Assembly (NCBI GenBank): GCA_021397835.1
Contig: JAJFZO010000234.1
Span: forward strand, 2,677,001 to 2,741,000
Reading direction: 5' to 3'
DNA length: 64,000 nt
From: Moringa oleifera
Taxonomy: Eukaryota > Streptophyta > Magnoliopsida > Brassicales > Moringaceae
This document shows, piece by piece, positions 37,281-50,139 of this stretch. The notes beneath the pieces were generated by a model. The model worked only from the letters and a program-made list of their open reading frames with translations. It did no database searches and had not been told where the DNA came from. How positions within the stretch are numbered: position 1 is the stretch's first letter; each line of letters begins with the position of its first letter. Position numbers and translations under genes: made by a program.

Positions 37281-37890
37281 CATTTTTTTTCTCATCTTTT
37301 TTCTTTTTGAGATATTTTTTAGGAAGCCAATTTTAAAAATCAAGTGAATTTCAAAATTGAGAAATAACTATGATCAGTTGATATTGATTCTCAGGCGTCA
37401 CGAGGGTGCTAACCTTTTTTCATAAATAATTGACTCTCGAACCTATGTTTTTAATTTTGAAAAATCAATATTACCTTATTTATGTTTATTTTTATTAATT
37501 TAAAAAGCGATTTTCGAAAATAAATGAATTTTAGTGTACAATCATACGGTAAAAAATATTTATAGCCACTCTCTTTGTATTTTTTTATTTTTATTTTTTA
37601 AAAAAATTACCCAAAAATATTTCTTTAGGTCACTCTGAAAATTCGAACTCTATTCAAAAATCCGTTATGACAAAGTCAAAAAAAAAACTCTAATAAGGAT
37701 ACAACAATTATGAAATATAAGAGTCCTTTATGCAGATTTTTTTACTTGAATCTGTAATATATTTGAAATCTGAACTTGCAAAGAAGTTTTAATCTAAGTG
37801 GTAGCCAATTTTAAAGAATTTAAATAAGTTTTAATTTGCATCTTTCTGATCCTTCTTATAACTTTTTTCTTCTGACAGTATCATTTTCGT

Positions 37891-38760
37891 CTAAACATGG
37901 CTGTTCCTATTCAAAACATGGGTGCAATGTCTATTCAATGACATGATTTTATACCCAAGTGCAGCCACCTTATCATCCCAAAACAATGCTTTGTAAAAGG
38001 TGATATGAGACTCACCAACATGAAATGCAATTGCATAGCATAAAGGGCTGTGACTTTTGTAGATTTTTAGTTGGACCTTTTGCTTTGGAAAAAAAGTACC
38101 CAAGTACAAATAAGAAGAATTACTAACATAAGAAGAACTACTAAAAAGAGAACTAAGTATATGTAAAATCAAAAAGACATCTCCATGGAAAAGAGCAAAA
38201 AATTTGCACGTGGGATTGTTGAAAGTACAGTGGCTAGCTTTGGCTTGTCTAACCCTGAAATGAGCAGTTGAGGTGATCCAAGATTGTTAAGAAGTTGTTA
38301 AGAAGTCCTTCAGTGTTATGTAAGTATATTTTATCTCCATACATATCCATATGCTGTCAATATATTGTATTACCATCAGGATAGAAAAAAGGATAGCCGG
38401 CACTAACCATATCCACAACAGTAGTTTTGTTTTCAATAGTAAAGCCTCCTCTATCCAAAAGAACAATAGGAGCATATTTAGAAATAAAGTGACTGACGGC
38501 TACCAATCTTTATAGCCATACAAGACAGGACTGATATAAAATATTTGGTGTCATCATCTTGTACGTTAAAAACGTCACCCTTAGAAACGTATGACTCTTT
38601 CCTTCCCAAGGCTAGAAGCTGTGAGAGACATGGAATCTTCTTTTATCTCTCTATCGAACCTTCAGCCACTAAACTCATTACACTATACCGTGAAAGTGCT
38701 TTGATATTTAGTCTTCACCATCTTCATTCTTAACCGTTAGAATTGGGGAAAAAAAAAATA
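37891..38760 (-). pseudogene. Unidentified broken gene fragment
   Basis: I do not recognise this gene. The minus-strand DNA has higher, protein-like complexity than its surroundings. One frame at about 38,352-38,490 reads SKYAPIVLLDRGGFTIENKT and VVDMVSAGYPFFYPDGN, and after a stop continues DMYGDKIYLHNTEGLLNNFL. Another frame at 38,172-37,891 is open for 93 codons. Upstream near 38,530-38,600 is KGDVFNVQDDDTKYFISVLS. The pieces lie in different frames, so it is either a pseudogene or exons whose junctions I cannot set. The IVLLDRGGF part loosely recalls protease-associated domains, but the similarity is too weak to name a family. Confidence 0.3.
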
Positions 38761-41700
38761 GTACTTTACACTAGGACGGAAGTAAAATGATGTCATAGAC
38801 TAACGCACAGAATAAGTCATTTCTGACGACTTGATGTGTCCTTTCAGTAATATTATTAGCACTGACTTGTCACGTTCTTTTTCAACAACCAAATCATTCA
38901 TTGTTTTAACCTTCTCAATATAGCCATATGAAACACTAAAAACTCCAAAAATTTAAGTAACACAACTTCACATACATAAACATACTCTAAAAAAATTTTA
39001 GAAAAAAAAATAGTAGGGTACATCAAAAAGGTGGTTTTAGTGTGAAACAATAGGTCTAATTCAACATGGGTTATGGTAATCATCTGATGAGTATGACCTC
39101 AGCGTCCTCCCCAAACACTCGTAGCAGTTCTTTCCTCACTAAACCCACCACGTCATGCATTTAAGACATTCATCAGCACTATATTTCCTTCATGCAAAGT
39201 GCTTAATAAATAGATTAGTGATCAACATCACGTAAAGCCATTATTTCATCGCGTACTTCTTTCTCTCTCAAACATATGTACACAGATGTGTAGACATATA
39301 AGCATGGTGAAATTTATATTTTAGTAGAGTATCTTGTAGTGGGTACCTTTCAGACTCAACCCTAATATTTTATGCTTGTTAAAATAATGCATAGCCTGAA
39401 GATTAGGTTGTTAAGCTGAAAAAAAAAAAAAAATTGGCCGGTAGTAAGTTGGATGATGAGGTAATCTCTACTCGGATTATCATTGTGATCAATTTGAGTT
39501 AGGTAAAAAGTTAGTTATAAATTAATTAGCTGATTTTTGTATAATATGGTGCTGCTGTTCTTTCATGCCAATGAATTTGGGACTGGGCTGGAGAGAACTG
39601 AATTGAGGAACCCTTGATATCTCATCTCAACAATGGTTCATTAGTTCAATCCCTAATTCTCCAATAAAATTAAACAACCATGCATAGAGCTTGGAGAGAA
39701 GAATCTATCAACACATGCATTTCGACATAGTTAGTTCTTTTATTGCTTGAAGTGAATAGCAATAAAAGCCTCGCAATTGACTATCTGCTACATATAAGTA
39801 TCATGGTGACAACAAGGATGGCGTTTATATTTGCTGTTGTTGGTTTTGTCACCTCTTATGCAAGCATGTAAGGAACTATTTTTGTTGTTTTTCGCTTCCG
39901 AATTTTGTTCCTTTGCCAAACACCCGAGAAAAGTATTTGAGCTGAATAACTTGTCAGAGTGTTCTCCAACAGAAACAGATATGATAACCTGCATGCGCTG
40001 TTTCCTTGAGCACAATATTTTATGTTTATAAGTGTTTTGCATGCGGCATCATTTCATACTGGTTAATGCAATATTTAAATTTTGCTTGCTCGGCCTAATT
40101 TGAGAATTATTTCTAATGAATAGAAGAGGGCTACTAAATAAATTATGCAAACTGTTTAAGTGGTGGCTACACCAAAGTCAGGAGATAGTGTTGTAAGATC
40201 ATTGAATTAAAAAAATATGCGTAGATCCTGTTCTCTTAGAAAAGTTCGGACCCATGAATGCAATAAATTATATAATATCAATTATTCTCTAAAATGTAGG
40301 AATTCGCATTAGACTTTGACCAAAAACAAGTGATGTCATGCCACCTAAATCACACATTTGTGGATATAATTTTATTGGATCAATTTGGTTGGAGATTTTC
40401 TTGGATGAGACAAGTCGGCCACCGAACAATCTTTATGAGACTTTTAATTTATTAGTAATAGTTGCAAATAAGATGAAAATTGAAAGTGAGAATCGGGAGT
40501 ATGCATGTGGGTAATTAGTGCATAATGTTGACCACTGAATTAACTTTGATGAAAAAATGGCTTCCCTGTCAGCAAAATCGTACCATTTCCAGGTGACTTT
40601 ATGGATTTGGTTCAAGATTTTCTTTAGTTGCAAGGCGAGTACTATTTCGTGAAATTTGAGCATCAGAAGTCCAAATGAAATCTAATCCTAACTATCAAAT
40701 CTATTAATTGTTTAATAAAGGTTGCAAGTCAATTGAAAAATGAAAGAGCAATTATGTATAGATCCAACGGGTATAGTACAAAGAATGCACCATTGACTCA
40801 GACCAGAGATTCAATTATTCCAATGCACGAATTCTAATTTAGATAATTGAACTTGAAAACATATCCCTCTTTAACTCTTTCATAGAAACTGCATCACCAA
40901 AATAGATTTATTTCCTAGAGGTATTCATGATTTCACGGTTTTAATGATCTAAATGAGGTTCATGCTGTTAATTACATCTGCTAGGGTTTCTCTAGAATCC
41001 CAATAAACAATTTGTTTATGCTCATCCAACAAATTGTTTGTACAATAAAGTAATAGATGAAATTGTTGACTAATTACTCCTTAACCAATTAGTTCAGGTG
41101 GGACCATAGTTGAACATATTATTTTTTGAAATCCTTTGTTGGTTAACTATATTTTCAAAAAAATTATGAATATCTTTATAAATTATATTTTTTTTCTATA
41201 TGGTGTAAGTTTTTTACATTTAGTTTTTGCAATTTGAAATTTAATAGTAATATTTACTTCATCTAGTACATGGTAAGTTTTTTTCTTAAAAAAAATATAT
41301 TGAGAAAAAAATTGGTTTCTTCTCTTTTTCTCTCTCACTCCCTCTTACTTTAATATACAGAAATTTTGCATAACGTTGTGTGCAAATATAAATGGATTTT
41401 CAATCTTAACTGTAGAAAACATTTTTTTAGATATCAAAAAGAAAAAAGAAATAAAAATTTTTAACTGTTTTTAAAAAAGTAAATAAATTTTACCATTAAA
41501 TGAAGCAAACCATCATGGGTGTTGTTAACCTCAAAATTATAATTAAGTAAATTGAAAATGTTACAGCAGAAGATAGAATCTTACACGAATAACAATGCTC
41601 CAAAAAGGCATAAATTATTGCATGGGGGAGGGGTTATGTAGCCAATAAGCCCTAGTCATTTGAGTAATTAAATTGCGTAAGACATTGTTTAATGGGGCTG

Positions 41701-43167
41701 ACTTGTTCTTAAAGGCCGACAAACTACTTCCAGACCCTAAAATCAATTATGGTTTTGCCTCCCATAGTCCAGGCAAAAGTCAGTGAAAATGGAATCCTTT
41801 AGGAGGTTAATTTGGCAAAATCACTAGCTAGCCGTCTTCTGGGTCTTTAAAGTTTAAACACAACCCTTTAAAATACTACTCTAGGCATAGGGCAAGAAAC
41901 ACATGGATTAACCTTCTCCTTGTTAATTAGTCTTCCATCCGTTAATACTATTTGCTTTCCTAAATCTTGCATAATGATGACACGGCCTCGTGCGCAGCTA
42001 ACTAGGACTAAAACTCCGATTTATATGGAAGACCGATGAGTCTCTGGCTGCCACGTACAACCCAACACATCATTACAATTGCAATTAATCTGAGTGATTG
42101 CTTTGATTGTATTGCAACGTTTGGTCAATGAGAAAAGGGTTTCCGCACCATGAGATTTACATTTTAAATGTCCAGTACTGAATTGATTCAACTTGAATTT
42201 GTTTTTACGGATGGTTGTTGATGTGGTTAGAATTGCACTACATTGTGTGCAGTTTATCGAATTTCTGTAACATTTTTTTTTTTGAAAATTTTTTTCTCTG
42301 CATTGATGAAAGAACACAACACATGATTGCGTGGTTATTTTTAACTTTCTTTCTATGCAATCCGATAATAATAAAGTTAAGCCTTTTTGATAGCCATTAC
42401 CTTACCTAATGTGTTGTCATTTTATTTTGATTTCATATATTGGAAACTGAATGCAAAACATATGTTTTAATGAGGTATCCTTCATAATAATGACTACTTT
42501 TTAAAACCTTTCTGAAGTGACCTATTCTAGAAGTTAAAAGATAACATCTAATCTCTGACAAGATGTTTTTGCTCCTTCTGAATTTTGTTAAAGGACGTTG
42601 TTTCACATTACTATATACATCTTAACCAGCAATTCAACGGAACATTGCACAAATAACTTTTAAGTCTTTCCAAAAACACATGAAAGAGTTAATGCTGAAG
42701 TGTAATTGGAGGATATCGCTCAATTGATATTATGCCATCTACCGGATTGCAAACTAAATATGAGAGTAAAATGATAGAAATAACACTGAAAATAGCTGGG
42801 AGGACAATGGGCACTGTTGGCCAGCTGCAACTGCCATAATCAAGCCGGAAGATTCTCACGGCCTATTATGAAGTTGCCAAGTTGCAGGTAAACCTGGGCT
42901 TCGAATGACATGGGATCTATCTCTCAATGCTGATTTGGGAAAACTATGGATCCCGATTGCATCATTGAGTTTCTTGGGCCTATCGCATTTTGGAAGGCTT
43001 CTCATAGGTATTTTAAGTTTTGAATGTTTTAGTTAGCTTTATTTTCTAAAGTTTGGGTTCTATGGACAATAGTTGAAACTTTGGGTTTAGGCCCTCCCCG
43101 TTTACAGGATTCGAAAATTATTGCCTATATCTATTTACTGCAAACATCACTCATCCCAGTAAAGAGT
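38761..43167. other. Intergenic DNA, no gene supported
   Basis: Both strands were read; only short open frames without recognisable motifs occur. A 22-codon hydrophobic frame at 39,803 is followed by a good splice-donor-like GTAAGG, but no partner exon was found. A(n) tracts at 39,420 and T-rich stretches near 41.2 kb are unremarkable. Confidence 0.45.
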
Positions 43168-43170
43168 TAA

Positions 43171-43797
43171 GACCATTTCCAACAAATATGAGAAAACTAC
43201 AATTTGATGTTAAAAATCTCCGAAATCTTTTCTATCGAAACAGCAAAAATCATTTTGCAATTTGGTGCAATTATAGTGCGACATCAAATTTAGTGCAGTA
43301 TTGTGTAGCTGCACCAAATGTACTTTTAAAAATTTTTTTTATATAATTACTTTTTTCAAGTTTTTGAATCAAACATATCTTTAATCAATAATTTAATAAA
43401 TATATAATATTATTAAGAAAAATTTATATCATTGAAAATATCTCGTCAAGAACTTTAAAACAAGGTTAATATTTAATATATAATTTTATGTTATTTAATT
43501 TATTATTAATAATAATTTAATTGATTAATAATATTATTATATATAATATGAAATTTTATTTAAAATATATAAATTAAAATTTTAAATTATATTAATTATT
43601 TTATTATTTTAAATAAACTAGTTAATGTTTATAAATATTTTTATTGATAATTACTATTTATATTATTAAAATAATATTATAACACCAAGTTGGTGTAAAT
43701 GGGTTGAAGATGAAAAAAATTTGATATTAAAATATTCTGAAAAAAAAAATTTACATCAAATTGGTGTTAAATTTGGTGTACAGGATTGGAGATGGCC
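43171..43797. mobile_element. MITE with TAA target-site duplication (PIF/Harbinger-like)
   Basis: 627 bp, flanked by TAA on both sides (43,168-43,170 and 43,798-43,800). The terminal inverted repeats are GACCATTTCCAAC on the left and, on the complementary strand, GGCCATCTCCAAT on the right. Subterminal parts also mirror each other (ATTTGATGTTAAAA against its complement; ACACCAAATTTAACACCAA). The middle (43,330-43,680) is almost pure A and T with no coding capacity. A 3-bp TAA duplication with GGCCATCTCCAA-like ends fits Tourist/Harbinger-type MITEs. Confidence 0.78.
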
Positions 43798-43800
43798 TAA

Positions 43801-44540
43801 GAGGCACTGGCCATTGCAAGGAGGAAATTAGTTGGCTCGGCTCTTGTTCGTGTCATTGATCACTCTTGTAAGGTATAAGGAGCAAAATATTTCTCTTGTT
43901 GTGGCTTACTTGTAAGTCTTAAAGGCTCAAAACTCAATATATTGTAGTAATTGAGAAGAATTACTTGTTGAATAAGTTCCATTGTCAAAAAATTCTTTTC
44001 CATATATATTAAGTTAATCGTATTTAATATATATTGGGATGTGCATTACAAAGTTACTTGGTCTAGTCCTATGGGTATGAAAGCCTAACCCAATAATCAA
44101 GAAACCTATCCCACCTAACAAAATTCAAGATCAATCTGGATCTATCCTATTGATTCGCCATTTATAGTAACCATGGTCTACACGTAAGTTTGAATGGGAT
44201 GACAAGAAGGACCATTTCATAAAGAATGAAAGAAAGTAGAGAAGGTAAGGAGAAGCATGGAATCTAAAGATGGCATTTGAGATGAAGTTAATGAAGAAGT
44301 GAAAGCTGGCAAGTATAAAAAGAGAGTTGAAGCCTCAAAGAACATCCTAGATACTTGGTGTTAAGAAAAATCAAGAGAAAAATGAAATTGCTTAGCTATG
44401 TTCAATCTACAACAATATTGACATCGTTTGTTAATGAAAATGCTAGCGAGACGTCTTGTCTATCCTAAAGTAATAGCTTAGTTGAATGCTATAATAGAGG
44501 TTACTAGCAAAATTGACGGAGACGTAAGTAAAACTTCTGT
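43801..44540. other. Spacer and possible leader of a gag relic
   Basis: No gene seen. It may be the untranslated leader of the plus-strand gag remnant that follows, but no LTR or primer site could be fixed. Confidence 0.3.
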
Positions 44541-45540
44541 TCCTTTTAAAAGGACTTGAGGCTCCATCCCAAGCTATGCAGCTCGCTTTGCTGCGGGAGC
44601 ATATGTGGGAATTGAATCAAACGATGTGCAACCTAGAAAAAAACTAGATATGTTATGTGTATCGGGAACCCAAACTCGAACAAGGGAGAAAATACACGAG
44701 ATTCTAAGCAATAAATTATTAAATGAAGGTTCAAACAAAATGGAAAAAAAGCAATTCCCTCCTCAATGAGAGAATGATAATTAGCTTTGCCGAAGAGTGG
44801 ATCACTTGGCCGAGCAATTAAGGCTTCTACCTAAGTTCTAGAAAAAGGATAAGCATGATGACTATGACCTTTATCCCTTTTTGGTTAACAACATATTGAG
44901 CGAACTAATCCCCGAACAATTTCAGATTCTTTAAATTGAGTTACATAGTAGGAAAAAAGACCTGAAGGATCATCTTGATCGATATAGAAGCATAATATTA
45001 GTCTGTAAGATGTCATATGTTTCTTTATGCCAGATTTTCAAACCACATTGGGATGGCTTGCTCCAACTGTTTAGATTTGGAAGCATAATGAGCTTAAAGC
45101 ATATGTCATGCCCGTTCCTAGGATTTTTGCCAACAATCGACATAGCAAAAACCATCCTAATTATTTAATGATAGTATGCCAAGGCCCCGATGGTTCCCTT
45201 AGAAGCTATATGTTTTGATTAAATCGTAAAGCCTTACAAGTAGATTAGTTACGAGACTGAGTAAACCATACCAACTATCATGGAAGGATTGTAGGAATAG
45301 TCATTTTTCGATGTTTTATGTCGTGATCTCGTACAAAATATGGAAAAATTGTTAGCATTAGTAGAAAAATATATCAATAGTGAAAAAGATAGTAAAAGAA
45401 AGAGAGAGATGAGGACATTGCCTCACAAGAAAAGGATCGAGATAGAGGATTGAGGATGTTAATGCAATGAATTTCGTAGACGAGTGTCAAAACTGAGATT
45501 TTAGGCAGGACAATGTTACAATGAAAATGGGAGAAAACTT
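44541..45540 (+). pseudogene. Ty3/gypsy gag relic (non-chromovirus type)
   Basis: Plus-strand frames give LEAPSQAMQLALLREHMWEL near 44,565, then ILSELIPEQFQIL near 44,895, then KDLKDHLDRYRSII near 44,955. FKPHWDGLLQLFRFGSIMSL, near 45,030-45,095, follows. The order (P-P-x-F, DP/DHL, a Trp-containing hydrophobic helix, then the SLKHMS block) is that of the Retrotrans_gag domain of Tat/Athila/Ogre-like elements. A Lys/Arg/Glu-rich stretch (KRKREMRTLPHKKR near 45,400) follows. Stops are frequent, and no pol follows on this strand. Confidence 0.6.
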
Positions 45541-47019
45541 AGTCTTTTAAAGTCATTGGAGTTACCACCAGTCTTTTTAAATGTATCATTTCACTAAATA
45601 AATGAAGAGAAAGAGAAAATGGGTCATTTTTCATATTTTTAAAAAAACACACTATATGATTTTAAAATACGTAAAATTTTTACCATTGTTTTATCTTTAC
45701 TTTTTGTCACAATTGAGGTTTCAACAAACAAAATCCACAGCACAAGAAAAGACAAAAATTGCCACCAATCTTTTTAGGTATCATCATCATAAAGCAACAC
45801 TAACTAGTAAAAAAAATTAAGATTTTGAGCCCAAGATTGAAAATGATTAGTACATCCAAATACCCATGATTGATACTATTTTGATTTTTTTAAAAAATAT
45901 TTTGATCAATATTTTGATAAAAGTATTCAAGATTTCATACTTCATCTCGATATACTAAAACATTTTAAAGGAAAAGAATTGGTTTGCACCTCCTCACATC
46001 TTTTCTTTTCCAAAATAAAAAGTTAAAAACATATCTTAATATTATTATAATAAAAATAAAGTTTATGAAGAAAATCATAATATAATCATTAAAGTATTCT
46101 TTTTATCCCATAATATGATTTTACTATATGCTTAGAACTTAAATGGATCAAAACATATAATTTAAAAAGAATTTCAATGATACTTACCTTGGCTTAAATA
46201 ATTTTACTCAAAAATAAATATATTACAATAAAATTATAAGAACTCAAAGTGAATACCTCTTGAAATGCCCTACACTGTTCTTTAAAAAAAAATGAACAAA
46301 TGAAGAATTTTAAATAAAATTCTCTTAAAAAATAAAAAGATTTTAAAAAAATAAAAGTTACAAAAAGATTTTAAGAGAATTCTGGAGAGAGTTTTATCTT
46401 TCTTGTGAGCTTATGAATTTATGTGCAAAATATGTTCTGTTTGCAACCAGCAATTCTGCTTTTATTTATAAGGATTGAGTGGCTCATATTAGTATCAAGT
46501 GGCAAGTGGGTGCAGTGTGCCCTACTGCTCTTACATACTCAACAAAATCTATCCTATCACATGGGTGCTGTCTAACATTAGCAAGACTCTTTCACGTTAT
46601 GCTAGTTGATTTTAACTTGATTTTGATGCTCTCCGACTTTCTATAAGTGAGATAGCATCTAATCATTATTTAGATGACTCAAGAATAGCTTTACTATGAT
46701 AACCCCCACTATGTCATCCAATTCCTTCAAATCTTAGGCTTGATCTTTGTATTTAGTATGAATTTTTACTTTGCTTTTATATTCTACCCCTTTTTATATG
46801 ATTCCTAGCTTGAATTTTAACAAATTTGATAGTGAATTGGATAAAATACATATTACAAACTCACCATAGTGCATAACCTTCTGCTAATTGAATAGATCTA
46901 CCTCCAATCAGATTTATTATCCTCTTGAGCTTATTTGGCTGCAACAAACCATATAAGTAAGTGTTATTATTGTGTTAACTATGCCATCTCATTAACTTCA
47001 CCTCATTGATGTCTTGCCA

Positions 47020-47210
47020 GGTGGATCCTTATGCCATGCCACCATTCTTTTTTGCACTATTAATGGCTATATTACCTTATCAATAGCAACATCTTAACTA
47101 GCGATATGCCATGTCAATACTCTTCTCCATGTTGACAAAGATGCCCTTAATAACATCATGCCACGTCAATACCTTTTACCATGTCAGCAGCATTGCTTTC
47201 GCAAGGTCTT
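47020..47210. repeat. Short tandem repeat with TGCCATGTCAATA core
   Basis: About three to four copies of ATGCCATG/ACGTCAATAC, CTTTTACCATGTCA and related units recur between 47,020 and 47,205 with spacing of ~50-65 bp. Confidence 0.55.
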
Positions 47211-47639
47211 ACCTTTGGTAGTGTTTAGCCCTTAATGGTTATCTCTCTTTAAAGAGTTTTCTTTTGCTATTTTGAGTTTATCCTAAAATCTTTCACATCA
47301 TTTTGGCCTCCTAAACATTATCTTCTTCTTCTAATTTAACAATTTCCTCTCAGAGAAAAGTCTATCTTCATCCAATAAGATCTCTCACCGTTTTCTCCTT
47401 GTTATGTAAATTTACTTTGTTTTACTTCTTCTTCTTTTTTTTTTCCCTTACATGTATTAAAATATGGATATTTATATGCCCTTCCATAATTACTACTAGG
47501 GTCCTAGTTAGAATTAGGAGGGTATATATGATCCTAGCTACTATGGGCATGATGATATCCTCACCTAAAGAGAACTCCAGGTAGATAGATCAAGCATCTT
47601 CTACGTTTTTTATTAGTGCCTCAAAGGGGGTTTGAGGCT

Positions 47640-49330
47640 TCCTCTAAATATGCTTTTTAGGGTAATATGTGAGAGTTATAGATTGTCCCCTTCCCCACTA
47701 ATCCCTAATTCCTAGAGAATTTTAGCAACCTTTTATACTAGATCTTAGACCTAGGAATTACAGATTTATCTCCTTTAATATTTTAAAAGTTTTTTTAATT
47801 AAAGCAACGATAGATTGACTTGGGTCACTCCATGAATTTTTGTCATTCCTCCTCTAGGAAACCCTCTCTTTTGCTTCAAAGCTTTCTAAAGCAGTCGAAA
47901 ATTAAAAACTGGCCTATTTTTGGGTATTATGAAATAAAATCCCCTCTAGAGATAACAAATGAGCTCATACAAACCAACATTATAATGCTAACATCACCTT
48001 TTATGAGTCTCTTGGTTCTAGACAAGTCTTGGTTGGCAGAAGAAAGACTCTACCCATGTTTCCTTTTTCATGATTCCTAGATAGTGAAGGTTCACCTTAA
48101 CCTTATAAGCAGAGAGCCTATTCTAGTCCTACCTCTTAAAGAGTCTTTTACCCCTCTTCAAATAGTTTCCTTTCAAAAAGCAAACTCTTCCTTAGAGTCA
48201 AACCCTGAACATTCATCCTCCATTGCTTTTGATTTCCCCTCCTCTGAAAAAAAAAAAAAAAAAAACCTCAAATGGAAGAAGTCTCTCAATCTCTCCTTAT
48301 AAATGATTCAAAGACCATCATTAATAGGTGGGCCTTCTTTTACATTTATATCATGCTCTTATATTCTTTTTCTTTTTAAGAAAAAGAGTGTTACTAACTC
48401 TTTTTTTTTTTTTTTTGGCTCTTCATTGCAAACTAATTTCTCTTTATGCTTCGAATAGGTAAAAAGGAACTTTGAGGAAGAATGGCTGAGAAAATACCTC
48501 CTAACTTTTCTTCCAAGAAAGGTAATGTAGCAGCCTTTTTACTACAAAGAGCTACTTCTTAAAAGAGTGCAGTTACTCGAATGGTGACCTTTACTAACTT
48601 CTCTTCTCAGTAGGAGTCAATCATGGTCACCATTTCCCCTTAGACCCAAAGAATCGAAAGTTTTATGCAATAGATAATATTAATAGCCTCCACATCATCA
48701 ATACTGCCAAATAAGAAAAGGTAACATCTGGAAAAGATATCTTCTCTCCTTTCTAAGGTATATAAATATCCATTTAATACCTTTTCTTTATTTTTTTTTA
48801 TTATTAACTCATAATATTCTTAGATAGGTTATATACGAGTCTTCCTTGGTAACAGAAGATTATAAGATTCGATGTTAAGCTAAATCTATTTTTAAAAAAG
48901 TTGAAAAACCTTGGAAAAAGCTAGAAGAAATGAAGCCAAGTTAGCAACAAAGAACTCCTACCTCAAGCAGCAAAAGATCCAAGCAAAATAAGAAATCTTT
49001 GCACTAAAAGCAAAGATGGAAAAAAGAAGGATGGACTTTCAACTTCAATAAAAGAGATTGAAGAGAAAACATTTGAAATAAATAGTGGTTGCTAAAAAGG
49101 CGGCTATAACAGCTTTTAAAGAGAGTGAAAAGATGAATAAACTGTTTGGAAGAATGTGTTGAGGTCTTCTGGGAGGTCAGGAAGGAACCATGGCTAAAAT
49201 TATTTTTTACAAAAAAAAACACCTTGGTTTGAACTTAGACTTCATTACGACTGAACCAAAAGTGGTTCTAGCCTTTTAAGCCACTTTAATAATTCCTGAA
49301 CCTATAGGAAGCCTTATATTCATCTTCTCA
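47640..49330 (+). pseudogene. Antisense-type ORF of a Tat-like retrotransposon, decayed
   Basis: Plus-strand, opposite to the integrase remnant. The clearest parts are 47,820-48,080 (SKIKNWPIFGYYEIKSPLEI, then MSLLVLDKSWLAEERLYP) and a Lys/Glu-rich, coiled-coil-like segment at about 48,890-49,160 (EARRNEAKLATKNSYLKQQK; FALKAKMEKRRMDFQLQ; AKKAAITAFKESEKMNK). A tail near 49,225-49,265 reads LGLNLDFITTEPKVVLAF. This coiled-coil plus short acidic or hydrophobic tail layout recalls the extra ORF found near the 3' LTR of some plant Tat-like elements. Function is unknown. Several stops make this copy non-coding. Confidence 0.4.
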
Positions 49331-50139
49331 TACTTAATGATCTAGATTCTATAGGAGCAAAATAAATAGTCTACAAAAGCTAAAAAGAAGTCTTCTTAAG
49401 TGTTTTTTTTTTTAAATTTATTTTGAACTTATTGTAATTCAACTTTTTAAGTATGAATGAAATGATTGTTTCTTTACACCATTTGTGCTATCTTCTGAGG
49501 CTAATTTGTCAAGTTATGCTTACTCTTCCTAGTTTAAGAAGACTATTATTTAAAAAGATGAATGTAGAAAATTGTCTTTGTAGGTGACTAAATGCAAAAG
49601 TGTTTAGATCTAAGAAGACTTAAAATGAGAGTCTTTTGAATTCAAGAAACTCAACCACATTTATCCAAGGGTTCTTCTTATTAAGTTTTCTTCAAAAATT
49701 TACCTTTTCTATCATTAAATCCCTCACAGTATCTTTTCTTATAGTCTTCTCAAAAGTGACGTTGTTGTTCTTCATGCTACAAATTGACAATGCCATATTT
49801 TGATCTAGTTTTTTAGTGTGGGTAAAATTGGGTCTCAACAGCTGCCCTTTTTGTTCATTTTTGAATATTAAAAATAGAACAAAGATTAAAAGATGACAAA
49901 TTTTGCCCGTACTACTTCTTTCCCTTCTCTTGAATTTATTCTCAAAAACTTTTCCTAAAGAATTCTATATTTTTCTTCTTTCTCTTCTCTTTACTTTCTT
50001 TTTTCTTTTTTCTTTGTGTGTTTTTTTTTTAAATTTTTGTACCTCTATAGAATAAAAAGTCCGATGAAGTTAATTTGATAGCTATTATTTATCATCCATG
50101 ATGAGATTTTTTCCTTATTTTTTTATGATAAATATATCG

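Larger units (their letters stand above)
35690..37850 (+). repeat. AT-rich repeat block, possibly a long Tat-type LTR
   Basis: From 37,394 the plus strand reads GCGTCACGAGGGTGCTAACC and then TTGACTCTCGAACC. Near 37,790-37,815 it reads AAGTGGTAGCCAATTTT. This pair resembles a conserved LTR-end module of plant Tat/Ogre-like and LARD elements (GTCACGAGGGTGCTAACACC, then CGACTCCCGAACC, then TTGGTGGCGACTCC). If so, the LTR end lies near 37,795 and the tandem arrays below are LTR-internal. Recognition is from memory and no partner LTR was found. Confidence 0.4.

Noticed and set aside
39540..39660. Possible tRNA because of a GTTCAATCC B-box-like string
   Set aside because: No A box, acceptor stem or cloverleaf pairing can be drawn around it.
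39803..39868. Short hydrophobic frame (MVTTRMAFIFAVVGFVTSYA) followed by a GTAAGG donor-like site
   Set aside because: Only 22 codons and no partner exon or family similarity could be found.
47399..47584. 61-codon plus-strand frame with a Phe run
   Set aside because: Arises from a T-rich tract; the remainder has no recognisable motif.
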